This document shows positions 7,709 to 13,070 of a stretch of DNA of 13,070 nucleotides, in pieces. The translations under genes and the position numbers were made by a program. Position 1 is the stretch's first letter; each line of letters opens with the position of its first letter. Under the pieces are notes generated by a model. That model had not been told where the DNA came from. It was given only the letters and a program-made list of their open reading frames with translations, and ran no database searches. The DNA comes from Anaerolineae bacterium (GTDB lineage: Bacteria > Chloroflexota > Anaerolineae > B4-G1 > DUEL01), in NCBI GenBank assembly GCA_016926575.1, contig JAFGOJ010000374.1, forward strand, positions 1 to 13,070. Reading direction: 5' to 3'.

Positions 7709-7787
7709 ATTTCGCATAGTGATAATCCGCTCTGAAATGCATAGAGCTTTGCATTGTTTGGGAGATAGAAAACTGACTATGCGAAAT
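7709..7787. repeat. 79-bp palindrome-ended element, copy A
   Basis: The ends are ATTTCGCATAGT (7709-7720) and its exact reverse complement ACTATGCGAAAT (7776-7787). An inner AATGCA...TGCATT hairpin lies at about 7735-7754. A related element with the same 10-bp arms occurs at 12864-12942 in the opposite orientation. The element lies between the 3' end of the unknown gene and the S1 promoter. It may be a small non-autonomous mobile or REP-like repeat that doubles as a weak bidirectional terminator; no clear target duplication is visible. Confidence 0.7.
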
Positions 7788-7823
7788 GGCGAGGCGCTTG
7801 ACCTGAGCGGTTGTAAGCGGGGA

Positions 7824-8645
7824 TTACCATTCGGATTGGGGAAACGTACACACCCCGGCATGAATGCCGACGCGCTTGTACATACGCACGTTCGTGAATG
7901 CTTCGCCGAGGATGCCGTCGTAGATAGCCCAGCTCCGCCCACGCACGCTCTTCTCCTGCCCGGGCTGCCGGAATGGGGTGGAGCCGTCGAGACGCTGCTG
8001 TAGAATGCCCCCCGGTCGAAACTCCTTGTGAATCCACTCCATTTTCCCTTGTCCTATCGCATAAGAAAAACCGTACCGCTCGAACAGGATGGCATTATGA
8101 TAGGCAAGAGGCTGGACGTGGATCCGGTCGTGGCTCAGCCGCAGGACGAACGTCTCGAAGCCGTCGATCACCTGCCGGGCCAGGCGCGCGCCGTGACGTA
8201 CTTGCCCGGGGGTCAGCCCGGCCTCCATCGCGCGCACTTCTTCCGTCTGGTTCCGACACAGCGTGCCGAAGTCGGTCGGGTAGCCATCCGGCGTGCGGTC
8301 TACGTCGAACCGCTCGGAGTCGGGATTGTTGACTACAAACAGAACCACCTCCAACTGGTTCGTCGGTGTGTCTGCGATTTCCAGCAAAATGACCGGATCG
8401 CGTTCCTCCCAGCGACGGCGCAAGGCCAGGACGGCAGAACTCGTGCCTGGCTTGCACACGCACTCGAACAACGGCTGGCCCGAGGGGTCCTTCATCGACA
8501 GGGGAATGCCAAACCGGAGCAGGGCAATGTGAGGAATGATCTCACGATAGAACGCCTGACGCTTAGACAAGGGCAGGCCGTTGATCTGGCGAATAGAGAC
8601 CAACCGTTGGCCATCCACAACCCAGGGCTCGATGGCGTTTCTCAT
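7824..8645 (-). CDS. Conserved-looking protein of unknown function downstream of smpB
   Basis: A 273-residue soluble protein with no signal peptide or membrane segment. I do not recognise the family. Visible features are a hydrophobic strand pair near 85-105 (PVILLEIAD, EVVLFVVNN), DRTPDGYPTDFGT (116-128), a long helix (133-170), and a C-terminal segment HNAILFERYGFSYAIGQGK (183-201). That last segment faintly resembles the N-x-x-A-x-x-x-[FY]-E-x-x-GF motif that ends GNAT acetyltransferases; this is a weak analogy only. The ATG at 8645 overlaps the smpB stop by one base (TGATG), which points to coupled translation. A GTG one codon upstream (8648) is an alternative. It is the last gene of the protease-smpB unit. 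The coding frame is intact and its codon use resembles its neighbours. Confidence 0.7.
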   Translation of the reverse strand: MRNAIEPWVVDGQRLVSIRQINGLPLSKRQAFYREIIPHIALLRFGIPLSMKDPSGQPLFECVCKPGTSSAVLALRRRWEERDPVILLEIADTPTNQLEVVLFVVNNPDSERFDVDRTPDGYPTDFGTLCRNQTEEVRAMEAGLTPGQVRHGARLARQVIDGFETFVLRLSHDRIHVQPLAYHNAILFERYGFSYAIGQGKMEWIHKEFRPGGILQQRLDGSTPFRQPGQEKSVRGRSWAIYDGILGEAFTNVRMYKRVGIHAGVCTFPQSEW

Positions 8646-9112
8646 CACTCTTCGCGGAATTCTCGCTTCCAGTCGCGCTGAATTTGACGATCGGCTTCTC
8701 GCTGGGCAATAGCCTCGCGCTTGTCGTACTTGCGCTTGCCTCGCGCCAGTGCGATTTCCACCTTGGCCAACCCGCCTCTGAGGTGTACCTGCAACGGCAC
8801 GATGGTATAGCCGCGCTCTTGTACCTTCCCCATCATGCGGTTGATCTCCTGGCGATGCATCAGCAACTTGCGCGGGCGACGTGGCTCGTGCCCTTCACGG
8901 CCCGCCGGGTTGTAGGGCGCAATGTGGACGTTGACCAACCACAGTTCGCCATCACGATACTGCACGTAGCCCTCGCGCAGGCTGACCTGACCGGCGCGGA
9001 CCGATTTGATTTCCGTGCCGGTCAGAGCGATGCCTGCCTCGTATTGGTCTTCGATGTGATAATCATAGCGCGCCTTGCGGTTCGTCGCCACGACCTTGAC
9101 GCCACTCACCAT
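8645..9112 (-). CDS. smpB: SsrA-binding protein SmpB
   Basis: SmpB binds tmRNA and delivers it to stalled ribosomes, where trans-translation tags the unfinished peptide and frees the ribosome. The 155-residue length is normal for the family. The signature GTEIKSVRAGQVSLREGYV (32-50) and the N-terminal NRKARYDY...YEAGIALTGTE strand are clear. HIAPYNPAG (63-71), RKLLMHRQEI (81-90), YTIVPLQVHL (102-111) and GKRKYDKRE (125-133) follow. The basic C-terminal tail that enters the mRNA channel is present. The ATG lies 1 nt after the stop of the S41 protease gene, with GGGGA supplied by that gene's last codons, so the genes are translationally linked. No tmRNA gene is visible in this window. Confidence 0.97.
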   Translation of the reverse strand: MVSGVKVVATNRKARYDYHIEDQYEAGIALTGTEIKSVRAGQVSLREGYVQYRDGELWLVNVHIAPYNPAGREGHEPRRPRKLLMHRQEINRMMGKVQERGYTIVPLQVHLRGGLAKVEIALARGKRKYDKREAIAQREADRQIQRDWKREFREE

Positions 9113-9113
9113 A

Positions 9114-10385
9114 TCATTCCCCGTTCAACAGAAAATCGACCGCCCGCTCCAGTTGCGGGTCCTCATCGGCCTCGATGTCCTCGGGAATAGGCACCTCGAT
9201 GTCGGGCATCAGGCCCTCGCCGTGGATCGCTTCGTCGGCCGGCGTGAACCAGCGCGCCACGGTAACCCGCAGCTCACTCCCGTCGGACAGGCGGTAGGGA
9301 TACTGCACCGAACCCTTCCCGAACGAGAGTTCTCCGATCAAGACACCCCGCTCGCGCGCCTGGACGGCCCCGGCGACGATCTCTGACGCCGACGCACTGC
9401 CGCCGTTGATCAAAACGACCAGCGGGATCGATTCGCCCGCGTCACCGTCTTCGGAGCGGAAAAATTGCTCTTCCTCGGCAGAGCGCTCGATCAACACAAC
9501 GCCCCCGTCCAGAAAAATGTCGGACACCGACACCGCCTGGTTGAGCCATCCACCGGGATTGTTGCGCAGGTCGAGAATCAACCCGACCGGTTCTTGAGCC
9601 AGCAAGGCCTCCAGCGCTTCGAGCGTCTGCGTGTCTGCGGTCGTGCTGAACTCGCGCAAGCGGATATACGCCACGTTCCCCTCCAGCATCTCCGACTCGA
9701 CCAGGGGAATCTGAAGTTCGGCCCGCGTCACCGTGACATCGAAGGGTTCATCGACCTCCTCCCGTTCGACCAACAACACCACATCCGTGCCCTCTGGGCC
9801 GCGGATGAGGGCAATGGCCTCGTAGATGCCGTACCCAACAATCGACTCGCCGTCCACTGCGATAACCACGTCGCCGTCTTGAAGACCGGCGCGCTCCGCC
9901 GGTGAGCTCTCGAAAATGCTCGTCAACTCCAGCTTCCCATCGTCACGCAAGGTGACCCACGCGCCGATTCCCTGGAAGCTGCCCGTGGCGTCTTCGTTGA
10001 TGATCTCGGCGGTCTGCGGTTCAATGAACGACGTGTACTGGTCGTCCAGCGTACCCAACATCCCCCGAATCGCACCATACGTGACCGTCTGCATATCCGG
10101 CAGCTCGCCGTAGAAACTCTGCTCGACAATGTGCCAGACCTCCCAGAAAAGATCGAACGTCTCCGTTTCAGGCCCGCCCTCGGGAGGCGTGTAGGGCGTC
10201 GGCGAAGGCGCCGGCGTGTCCGTGGCGTCGTCGATGGCGGCCGTAGGGACCGGCGAGGGGAACAAAGCGCTCGTCTCGGCCAACATCGAGGTGCCAAAAC
10301 CGGCAACGAAAGCGACGATGCCGGTGATCAGTATCAGCGCCAGAACGATGAAAACGCGTACAACTTTTCCTAGACCGTTTTCCAT
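9114..10385 (-). CDS. Membrane-anchored S41 (C-terminal processing / tail-specific type) protease, paralogue B
   Basis: The 423-residue protein has one N-terminal membrane helix (about 8-30), then a Pro/Thr-rich spacer (43-75) and a helical cap. A PDZ domain follows (about 138-207; FQGIGAWVTL, ERAGLQDGDVVIAVDG). The S41 core begins near 225, with VAYIRLREFS (238-247), LILDLRNNPGG (269-279) and the catalytic segment GGSASASE...FGKGSVQ. The expected nucleophile S332 and general base K357 are 25 residues apart, as in Prc/CtpA enzymes. It would cleave protein C-termini outside the cytoplasm. The ATG at 10385 follows AAAGAGGTAG in a 14-nt gap after the upstream paralogue. It shares the fold and layout of that neighbour but is diverged. 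Confidence 0.93.
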   Translation of the reverse strand: MENGLGKVVRVFIVLALILITGIVAFVAGFGTSMLAETSALFPSPVPTAAIDDATDTPAPSPTPYTPPEGGPETETFDLFWEVWHIVEQSFYGELPDMQTVTYGAIRGMLGTLDDQYTSFIEPQTAEIINEDATGSFQGIGAWVTLRDDGKLELTSIFESSPAERAGLQDGDVVIAVDGESIVGYGIYEAIALIRGPEGTDVVLLVEREEVDEPFDVTVTRAELQIPLVESEMLEGNVAYIRLREFSTTADTQTLEALEALLAQEPVGLILDLRNNPGGWLNQAVSVSDIFLDGGVVLIERSAEEEQFFRSEDGDAGESIPLVVLINGGSASASEIVAGAVQARERGVLIGELSFGKGSVQYPYRLSDGSELRVTVARWFTPADEAIHGEGLMPDIEVPIPEDIEADEDPQLERAVDFLLNGE

Positions 10386-10399
10386 TTTCTACCTCTTTC

Positions 10400-11554
10400 T
10401 CATTCACCTGTTTGCAAATACCGGATGGCGCGCGCGAGTTGCGGATCTTCCAGTTGCTGTTGTTGATCCCACACGACCTCGATATCGGGGCTCAGCCCGT
10501 GGGGTTCCACCCGCCGGCGGTTGGGCAGCAGCCAGACGGCAGACGTGACGTGCAGCGATGAGCCATCCGACAGCCCGAAGATAAGCTGCACCGAGCCTTT
10601 GCCAAAGGTCGGTGTGCCGATGAGAATGGCGCGCTCGCGCGTTTGAAGCGCCCCCGCCACAATCTCTGCCGCGCTGGCAGTGGATCGATTGACCAACACG
10701 ACCACCGGCACGTCTACAGCGATGCCGCCGGCGTGGCCGCTGAACGTCGTTTCTTCATCCCGCCGCTCTTCGTAGAGCAAAACGCCGCCGTCGAGGAACA
10801 GGTCGGCCGTTTCCAAAGCCGGTGAGACCAGGCCGCCGCCGTTGTCACGCAGATCGAGCACCAGGCGCGTCGCGCCCGCGGACAGCAGCGCCTCGATGGC
10901 TGCGGACGTCTCTTCCGCCGTGTTGGACGTGAAACTTTTCACCTGCAGGTAGCCGATGTGCGCATCCTGGTCCAGAATGCGGTACACCACGCTGGGGATG
11001 CGAATCTCGCCCAAAGTGACGAGCAGGTCGAACGGCGGGGTGGGGGGGCGAGCGAGCGTGAGGGTCACCTGCGTGCCGACCTCGCCGCGCATCAAGACGG
11101 CGATTTCGTCCAGCGAAAGTTGCGCAACAGAAATTGCATCCACGGCGATCAAACGGTCGTGAGGTAGCACACCGGCGGCCTGGGCCGGAGAGTCGTCGTA
11201 GGGGAAGAGGAGCACGTTGCCGTCGCCGTCGCGGGAGACATCGACGCCCACGCCGCCATACGCCCCGGCCAGCCGGTCCCGTTCGACCTCGCCGGACTGG
11301 GGCTCTAGAAAGATCGTGTACGGATCGCCCAGCAGCTCCAGCGTGCCGCGGATCGCGCCGTAGGTGCGTTGTTGGGGAGACGCGAGATCGCCGTATAAAC
11401 TGGTGTCCAGCAGTTCCCACGCCTCCCAGAACACACGCATCGGCTGCGCGGCGAGCGCCTCGCGCTGTGCGAGCATCAACCGGTGCGCCCCGACGCCCAT
11501 AACAAACGGTGCCAGCGCCACAACAATGACAAACAACACAATATATCGTTTCAT
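10400..11554 (-). CDS. Membrane-anchored S41 (C-terminal processing / tail-specific type) protease, paralogue A
   Basis: The 384-residue protein starts at ATG 11554 (MKRYIVLF), which gives a classical N-terminal anchor (about 4-25). A longer frame from 11605 would add 17 residues translated from repeat DNA and is disfavoured. A PDZ domain spans about 98-168 (GGVGVDVSRD, QAAGVLPHDRLIAVD). The S41 core includes IGYLQVKSF (200-208), LVLDLRDNGGG (231-241) and RSTASAAE...FGKGSVQ. Catalytic S294 and K319 keep the 25-residue spacing. The spacer after the anchor is shorter than in the adjacent paralogue, and the PDZ ligand loop differs, so the pair may have split substrate choice. It is the first gene of a four-gene leftward unit, with the next gene only 14 nt away. 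Confidence 0.92.
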   Translation of the reverse strand: MKRYIVLFVIVVALAPFVMGVGAHRLMLAQREALAAQPMRVFWEAWELLDTSLYGDLASPQQRTYGAIRGTLELLGDPYTIFLEPQSGEVERDRLAGAYGGVGVDVSRDGDGNVLLFPYDDSPAQAAGVLPHDRLIAVDAISVAQLSLDEIAVLMRGEVGTQVTLTLARPPTPPFDLLVTLGEIRIPSVVYRILDQDAHIGYLQVKSFTSNTAEETSAAIEALLSAGATRLVLDLRDNGGGLVSPALETADLFLDGGVLLYEERRDEETTFSGHAGGIAVDVPVVVLVNRSTASAAEIVAGALQTRERAILIGTPTFGKGSVQLIFGLSDGSSLHVTSAVWLLPNRRRVEPHGLSPDIEVVWDQQQQLEDPQLARAIRYLQTGE

Positions 11555-11569
11555 TTCTTTCAAGGGAGT

Positions 11570-11598
11570 ATTGTAACACGGGAAGGAACAGGAAGCAA
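11570..11598 (-). promoter_or_regulatory. Candidate sigma70 promoter for the protease-smpB unit
   Basis: On the minus strand, TTGCTT (11598-11593) and TACAAT (11575-11570) are 17 bp apart, with TGT before the -10 acting as an extended -10. The expected start near 11562 would leave a leader of only about 8 nt before the ATG at 11554, so initiation would be close to leaderless. A second promoter further upstream cannot be excluded. Confidence 0.5.
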
Positions 11599-11644
11599 GA
11601 TGCAAGAGGCAGGCCGTATCCTGCTTCCTACCTCTTGCATCTTG
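11590..11644. repeat. Nested inverted repeat between divergent promoters (candidate operator)
   Basis: CAAGATGCAAGAGG (11596-11609) is matched by its exact reverse complement at 11631-11644. The stem continues with CAGG/CCTG (11610-11613/11620-11623) around the loop CCGTAT, with a 7-nt bulge. A competing pair, AGGAAGCA (11590-11597) and TGCTTCCT (11622-11629), cannot form together with the main stem. The left arm overlaps the minus-strand -35 box and the right arm overlaps the plus-strand -35 box. Confidence 0.75.
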
Positions 11645-11670
11645 ACAGCGCCGCCTACCCCTGCTATACT
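11642..11670 (+). promoter_or_regulatory. Strong sigma70 promoter for the tyrosine recombinase gene
   Basis: TTGACA (11642-11647) and TATACT (11665-11670) are 17 bp apart. TGC precedes the -10, giving an extended -10. Transcription would start near 11677, giving a leader of about 140 nt that contains REP-like copy 1 and the AGGAGG ribosome site. Confidence 0.75.
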
Positions 11671-11728
11671 ATCTATGATTCGGATAATTAAACTTATGCG
11701 AACTATAAATGATCCTACGTTCGATTGA

Positions 11729-11763
11729 GATTGCTTCGGGCGCTGACGCGCCCTCGCAATGAC
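11729..11763 (+). repeat. REP-like 35-bp palindromic repeat, copy 1
   Basis: The element begins GATTGCTTCGGGCGC and ends CCTCGCAATGAC. It is itself a palindrome: ATTGC/GCAAT outer arms and GGGCGC/GCGCCC inner stem around TGAC. It matches the copy at 12974-13008 at 34 of 35 bases and lies in the same orientation. It is in the recombinase leader. Confidence 0.8.
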
Positions 11764-11805
11764 AAAAGGGCTTAAAGTGAAGGCGAAAGCCCCCCACCCG
11801 ACGAC

Positions 11806-11811
11806 AGGAGG
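11806..11811 (+). promoter_or_regulatory. Ribosome binding site deciding the recombinase start
   Basis: AGGAGG lies 4 nt before the ATG at 11816. An in-frame ATG at 11759 lies inside the REP-like repeat without such a site, so the shorter start is preferred. Confidence 0.7.
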
Positions 11812-11815
11812 CAAG

Positions 11816-12805
11816 ATGCAAGAAACGAGCGAATTGACGGTCAGCGCGGCGCTGGCGCTGTTCTTGGAGGACGTCGCGCTGAGCCGCAGCGACAACACCT
11901 TCCGTGCCTACGAGCAGGCCGCCCAGCGCTTCAAGGACGCGCTGGCCGATAACGGCCGCCCCCCCACTACCACGCCCGTCTCCGCCCTCTCGGTCGAATG
12001 GATGGGCTGGTTCCTCCACTCTCTGCGCGACTACGCCGTCGCCACAGAACAAATGTACGTCACCGCCATCTCCGGCTTCTACGAACACGCCGCCGCCGAG
12101 AACTGGGCCGAGGTCAACCTGCCCGCGCTGAAACGCCTGCGCCAGCGCCGCGCCCGCCGCGAGGCGACGCGCCTGCCGCCGTTCCCGCGCCTGGAGATCG
12201 AACGCGTGCTCGATACGGTCGATCAGGCCCCGCTCGCCGCCGGCAGTAGCGAGCAAGAAACGTTGCGCGCTCTTCGCGACCGCGCGCTCCTGTTTACGCT
12301 GGCGGATACGGGCCTGCGCGTGGCCGAGGCCTGCCGCCTCACGCGCGGCCAGATCGATTGGAACGAGGGCCGCGCGATCGTCCTGGGCAAGGGCAACCGC
12401 GAGGCGGTGATCCGCTTCTCGCAGCGCAGCCTGCGCCGCCTGCGCGCCTACCTGGAGGCCCGCGCCGCGCTGGACGGCAGCCAGGGCCGCGCCCTCTCCA
12501 GCCTGGCGCTCTTTGCGCGCCACGACCGCGCCGCCGGGCACAAGGTGCTCGCCATCTCCCCGCGCACGGCCGAAAAGATCGTCGCACAGTGGGTCACCGC
12601 TGCACTCGGCCCCAACGCCACGGGCACGATCACCCCCCACACCTTCCGCCACTACTTCGTCACCACCGTGCTACGCGCCAGCGGCAACATCCGCCTGGCG
12701 CAGGAACTGGCGCGCCACCGCAGCATCACCACCACCGAGCGCTACACCCACCTCAGCGACGACGACCTCGACCAGGGCTACCACGACGTGTTCGATGCGA
12801 GTTAG
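11816..12805 (+). CDS. Tyrosine recombinase / phage-type integrase (XerC/D-like)
   Basis: The 329-residue product has the two-domain layout of tyrosine recombinases: an N-terminal core-binding (SAM-like) domain (about 8-108) and a C-terminal catalytic domain (about 125-320). The full catalytic set is visible: R168 in TGLRVAEACRL, K192 in the beta-hairpin GKGNRE, H275 and R278 in HTFRHYF, H301 in LARHRSI, and the nucleophile Y310 in TERYTHL. It would cut and rejoin DNA at short inverted target sites through a 3'-phosphotyrosine link. It lacks the extra helix that marks integron integrases. The length is slightly above the usual Xer range of about 300. It has its own strong promoter, is flanked by REP-like repeats in direct orientation, and its stop codon lies inside a tandem repeat. 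It could therefore be a solitary mobile or repeat-associated recombinase and not the housekeeping dif resolvase. Its true target is unknown. Confidence 0.93.
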   Translation: MQETSELTVSAALALFLEDVALSRSDNTFRAYEQAAQRFKDALADNGRPPTTTPVSALSVEWMGWFLHSLRDYAVATEQMYVTAISGFYEHAAAENWAEVNLPALKRLRQRRARREATRLPPFPRLEIERVLDTVDQAPLAAGSSEQETLRALRDRALLFTLADTGLRVAEACRLTRGQIDWNEGRAIVLGKGNREAVIRFSQRSLRRLRAYLEARAALDGSQGRALSSLALFARHDRAAGHKVLAISPRTAEKIVAQWVTAALGPNATGTITPHTFRHYFVTTVLRASGNIRLAQELARHRSITTTERYTHLSDDDLDQGYHDVFDAS

Positions 12806-12850
12806 GAATTGCAAGTTGCGAGTTAGGAATTGCGAATTGCGAATCAGGAA
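12797..12850 (+). repeat. 21-bp tandem repeat overlapping the recombinase stop codon
   Basis: Units begin at 12797, 12818 and 12839. The 16-mer GCGAGTTAGGAATTGC is identical in the first two (12797-12812 and 12818-12833), and the third is degenerate. The recombinase TAG (12803-12805) lies inside the first unit. A related 14-bp repeat in inverted orientation sits at 13038-13070. Confidence 0.75.
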
Positions 12851-12863
12851 TGACTCTGTGGTT

Positions 12864-12942
12864 TTCGCATAGTCCGTTTTGTTTTCCGAGACAATCTACC
12901 CCTCTTCTCCCGCGTAACTGCCGCGCTTTATGACTATGCGAA
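12864..12942. repeat. 79-bp palindrome-ended element, copy B
   Basis: Arms TTCGCATAGT (12864-12873) and ACTATGCGAA (12933-12942) are perfect reverse complements and identical to the inner 10 bp of the arms of copy A at 7711-7785. Read in the opposite orientation, copy A also shares interior sequence beside one arm (C-GTTTT-T-T...CC...ACAAT), so the two look homologous and not merely similar at the ends. Confidence 0.65.
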
Positions 12943-12973
12943 GCGTCGGGTAATCTCCTCATCGCGGTTTGGG

Positions 12974-13008
12974 GATTGCTTCGGGCGCTAACGCGCCCTC
13001 GCAATGAC
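12974..13008 (+). repeat. REP-like 35-bp palindromic repeat, copy 2
   Basis: It differs from copy 1 at a single base (A at 12990 for G at 11745) and lies in the same orientation. The two copies are 1245 bp apart and bracket the recombinase gene. Confidence 0.8.
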
Positions 13009-13037
13009 TCGCCGGAGAAAAGGCCGAGCGGTTACCT

Positions 13038-13070
13038 CGCAACTCCTAATTCGCAACTCCTAATTCGCAA
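13038..13070 (-). repeat. 14-bp tandem repeat running off the window edge
   Basis: CGCAACTCCTAATT occurs at 13038-13051 and 13052-13065, followed by CGCAA at the edge, so the array continues outside the window. Its reverse complement resembles the 12797-12850 repeat (about 14 of 16 bases), forming a large inverted pair around the region downstream of the recombinase. No gene is evident in 12806-13070. Confidence 0.75.

Noticed and set aside
7635..7823. tmRNA gene beside smpB
   Set aside because: No tRNA-like 3' end, tag-coding frame or characteristic flanks seen; the region is a promoter plus palindromic element.
11555..11605. N-terminal extension of S41 paralogue A by 17 residues
   Set aside because: It translates the inverted repeat and promoter region; the ATG at 11554 starts a normal membrane anchor.
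11669..12652. 327-codon antisense frame opposite the recombinase
   Set aside because: Low-complexity Ala/Arg/Gly/Gln composition and no motif; the sense strand has a complete catalytic recombinase. High GC at third positions explains the open antisense frame.
12797..13070. Integron attC site / gene cassette downstream of the recombinase
   Set aside because: GTTAGGA is close to, but does not satisfy, the GTTRRRY core with a partner RYYYAAC at proper spacing, and the recombinase lacks the integron-specific extra helix.
12797..13070. CRISPR array
   Set aside because: Repeat units are contiguous 14- and 21-bp tandem copies with no unique spacers and no cas genes.

Overview
The window is a GC-rich bacterial chromosome segment (roughly 60-65% G+C by eye) packed with genes and carrying short palindromic repeats in its few intergenic gaps. 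The best guess for the source is an Anaerolineae-like member of the Chloroflexota. This rests on the long membrane glycosyltransferase-like protein with a C-terminal beta-sandwich tail, the paired S41 proteases, and a REP-like repeat of the 'attgcttcg...cgcaatgac' type. It is an inference from gene style; no rRNA or other taxonomic marker is present.

Left block (1-6901, + strand): five tightly packed genes that look like one operon. Spacings are 11 nt, 4 nt, a 4-nt overlap and 8 nt. The first two form a dye-linked amino-acid or opine dehydrogenase of the HcnBC, octopine/nopaline oxidase, archaeal L-proline dehydrogenase and sarcosine oxidase superfamily. Gene 1, cut at its 5' end, fuses a [2Fe-2S] ferredoxin domain, an FAD/NAD(P) disulfide-reductase-like module, a two-cluster 4Fe-4S ferredoxin and a BFD-like [2Fe-2S] domain. 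Gene 2 is the FAD-dependent substrate-oxidising subunit. They are followed by a polytopic GT-C-like (PTPS-related) membrane protein, a uroporphyrinogen-decarboxylase-family protein that is not a true HemE, and a 135-residue protein made of two copies of one HTH-like repeat.

Middle block (6909-11554, - strand): a two-domain S1 RNA-binding protein has its own perfect sigma70-type promoter (TTGACA-17-TATAAT). Upstream of it is a four-gene unit transcribed leftward: S41 protease B, S41 protease A, SmpB, and a 273-residue protein of unknown function. The coupling of the trans-translation factor SmpB to two membrane-anchored tail-specific-type proteases is functionally suggestive.

Right block (11555-13070): a divergent promoter region holds a strong inverted repeat between two outward-facing promoters. 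A tyrosine recombinase gene (+) follows, and then a repeat-rich tail. The recombinase is bracketed by two near-identical 35-bp REP-like repeats in direct orientation. Its stop codon lies inside a 21-bp tandem repeat, and an inverted 14-bp tandem repeat runs off the right edge. A 75-79-bp element with terminal TTCGCATAGT/ACTATGCGAA arms occurs twice in the window, once beside the S1 promoter and once downstream of the recombinase. No tRNA, rRNA, tmRNA or CRISPR array was seen. No gene-free stretch exceeds 300 bases.
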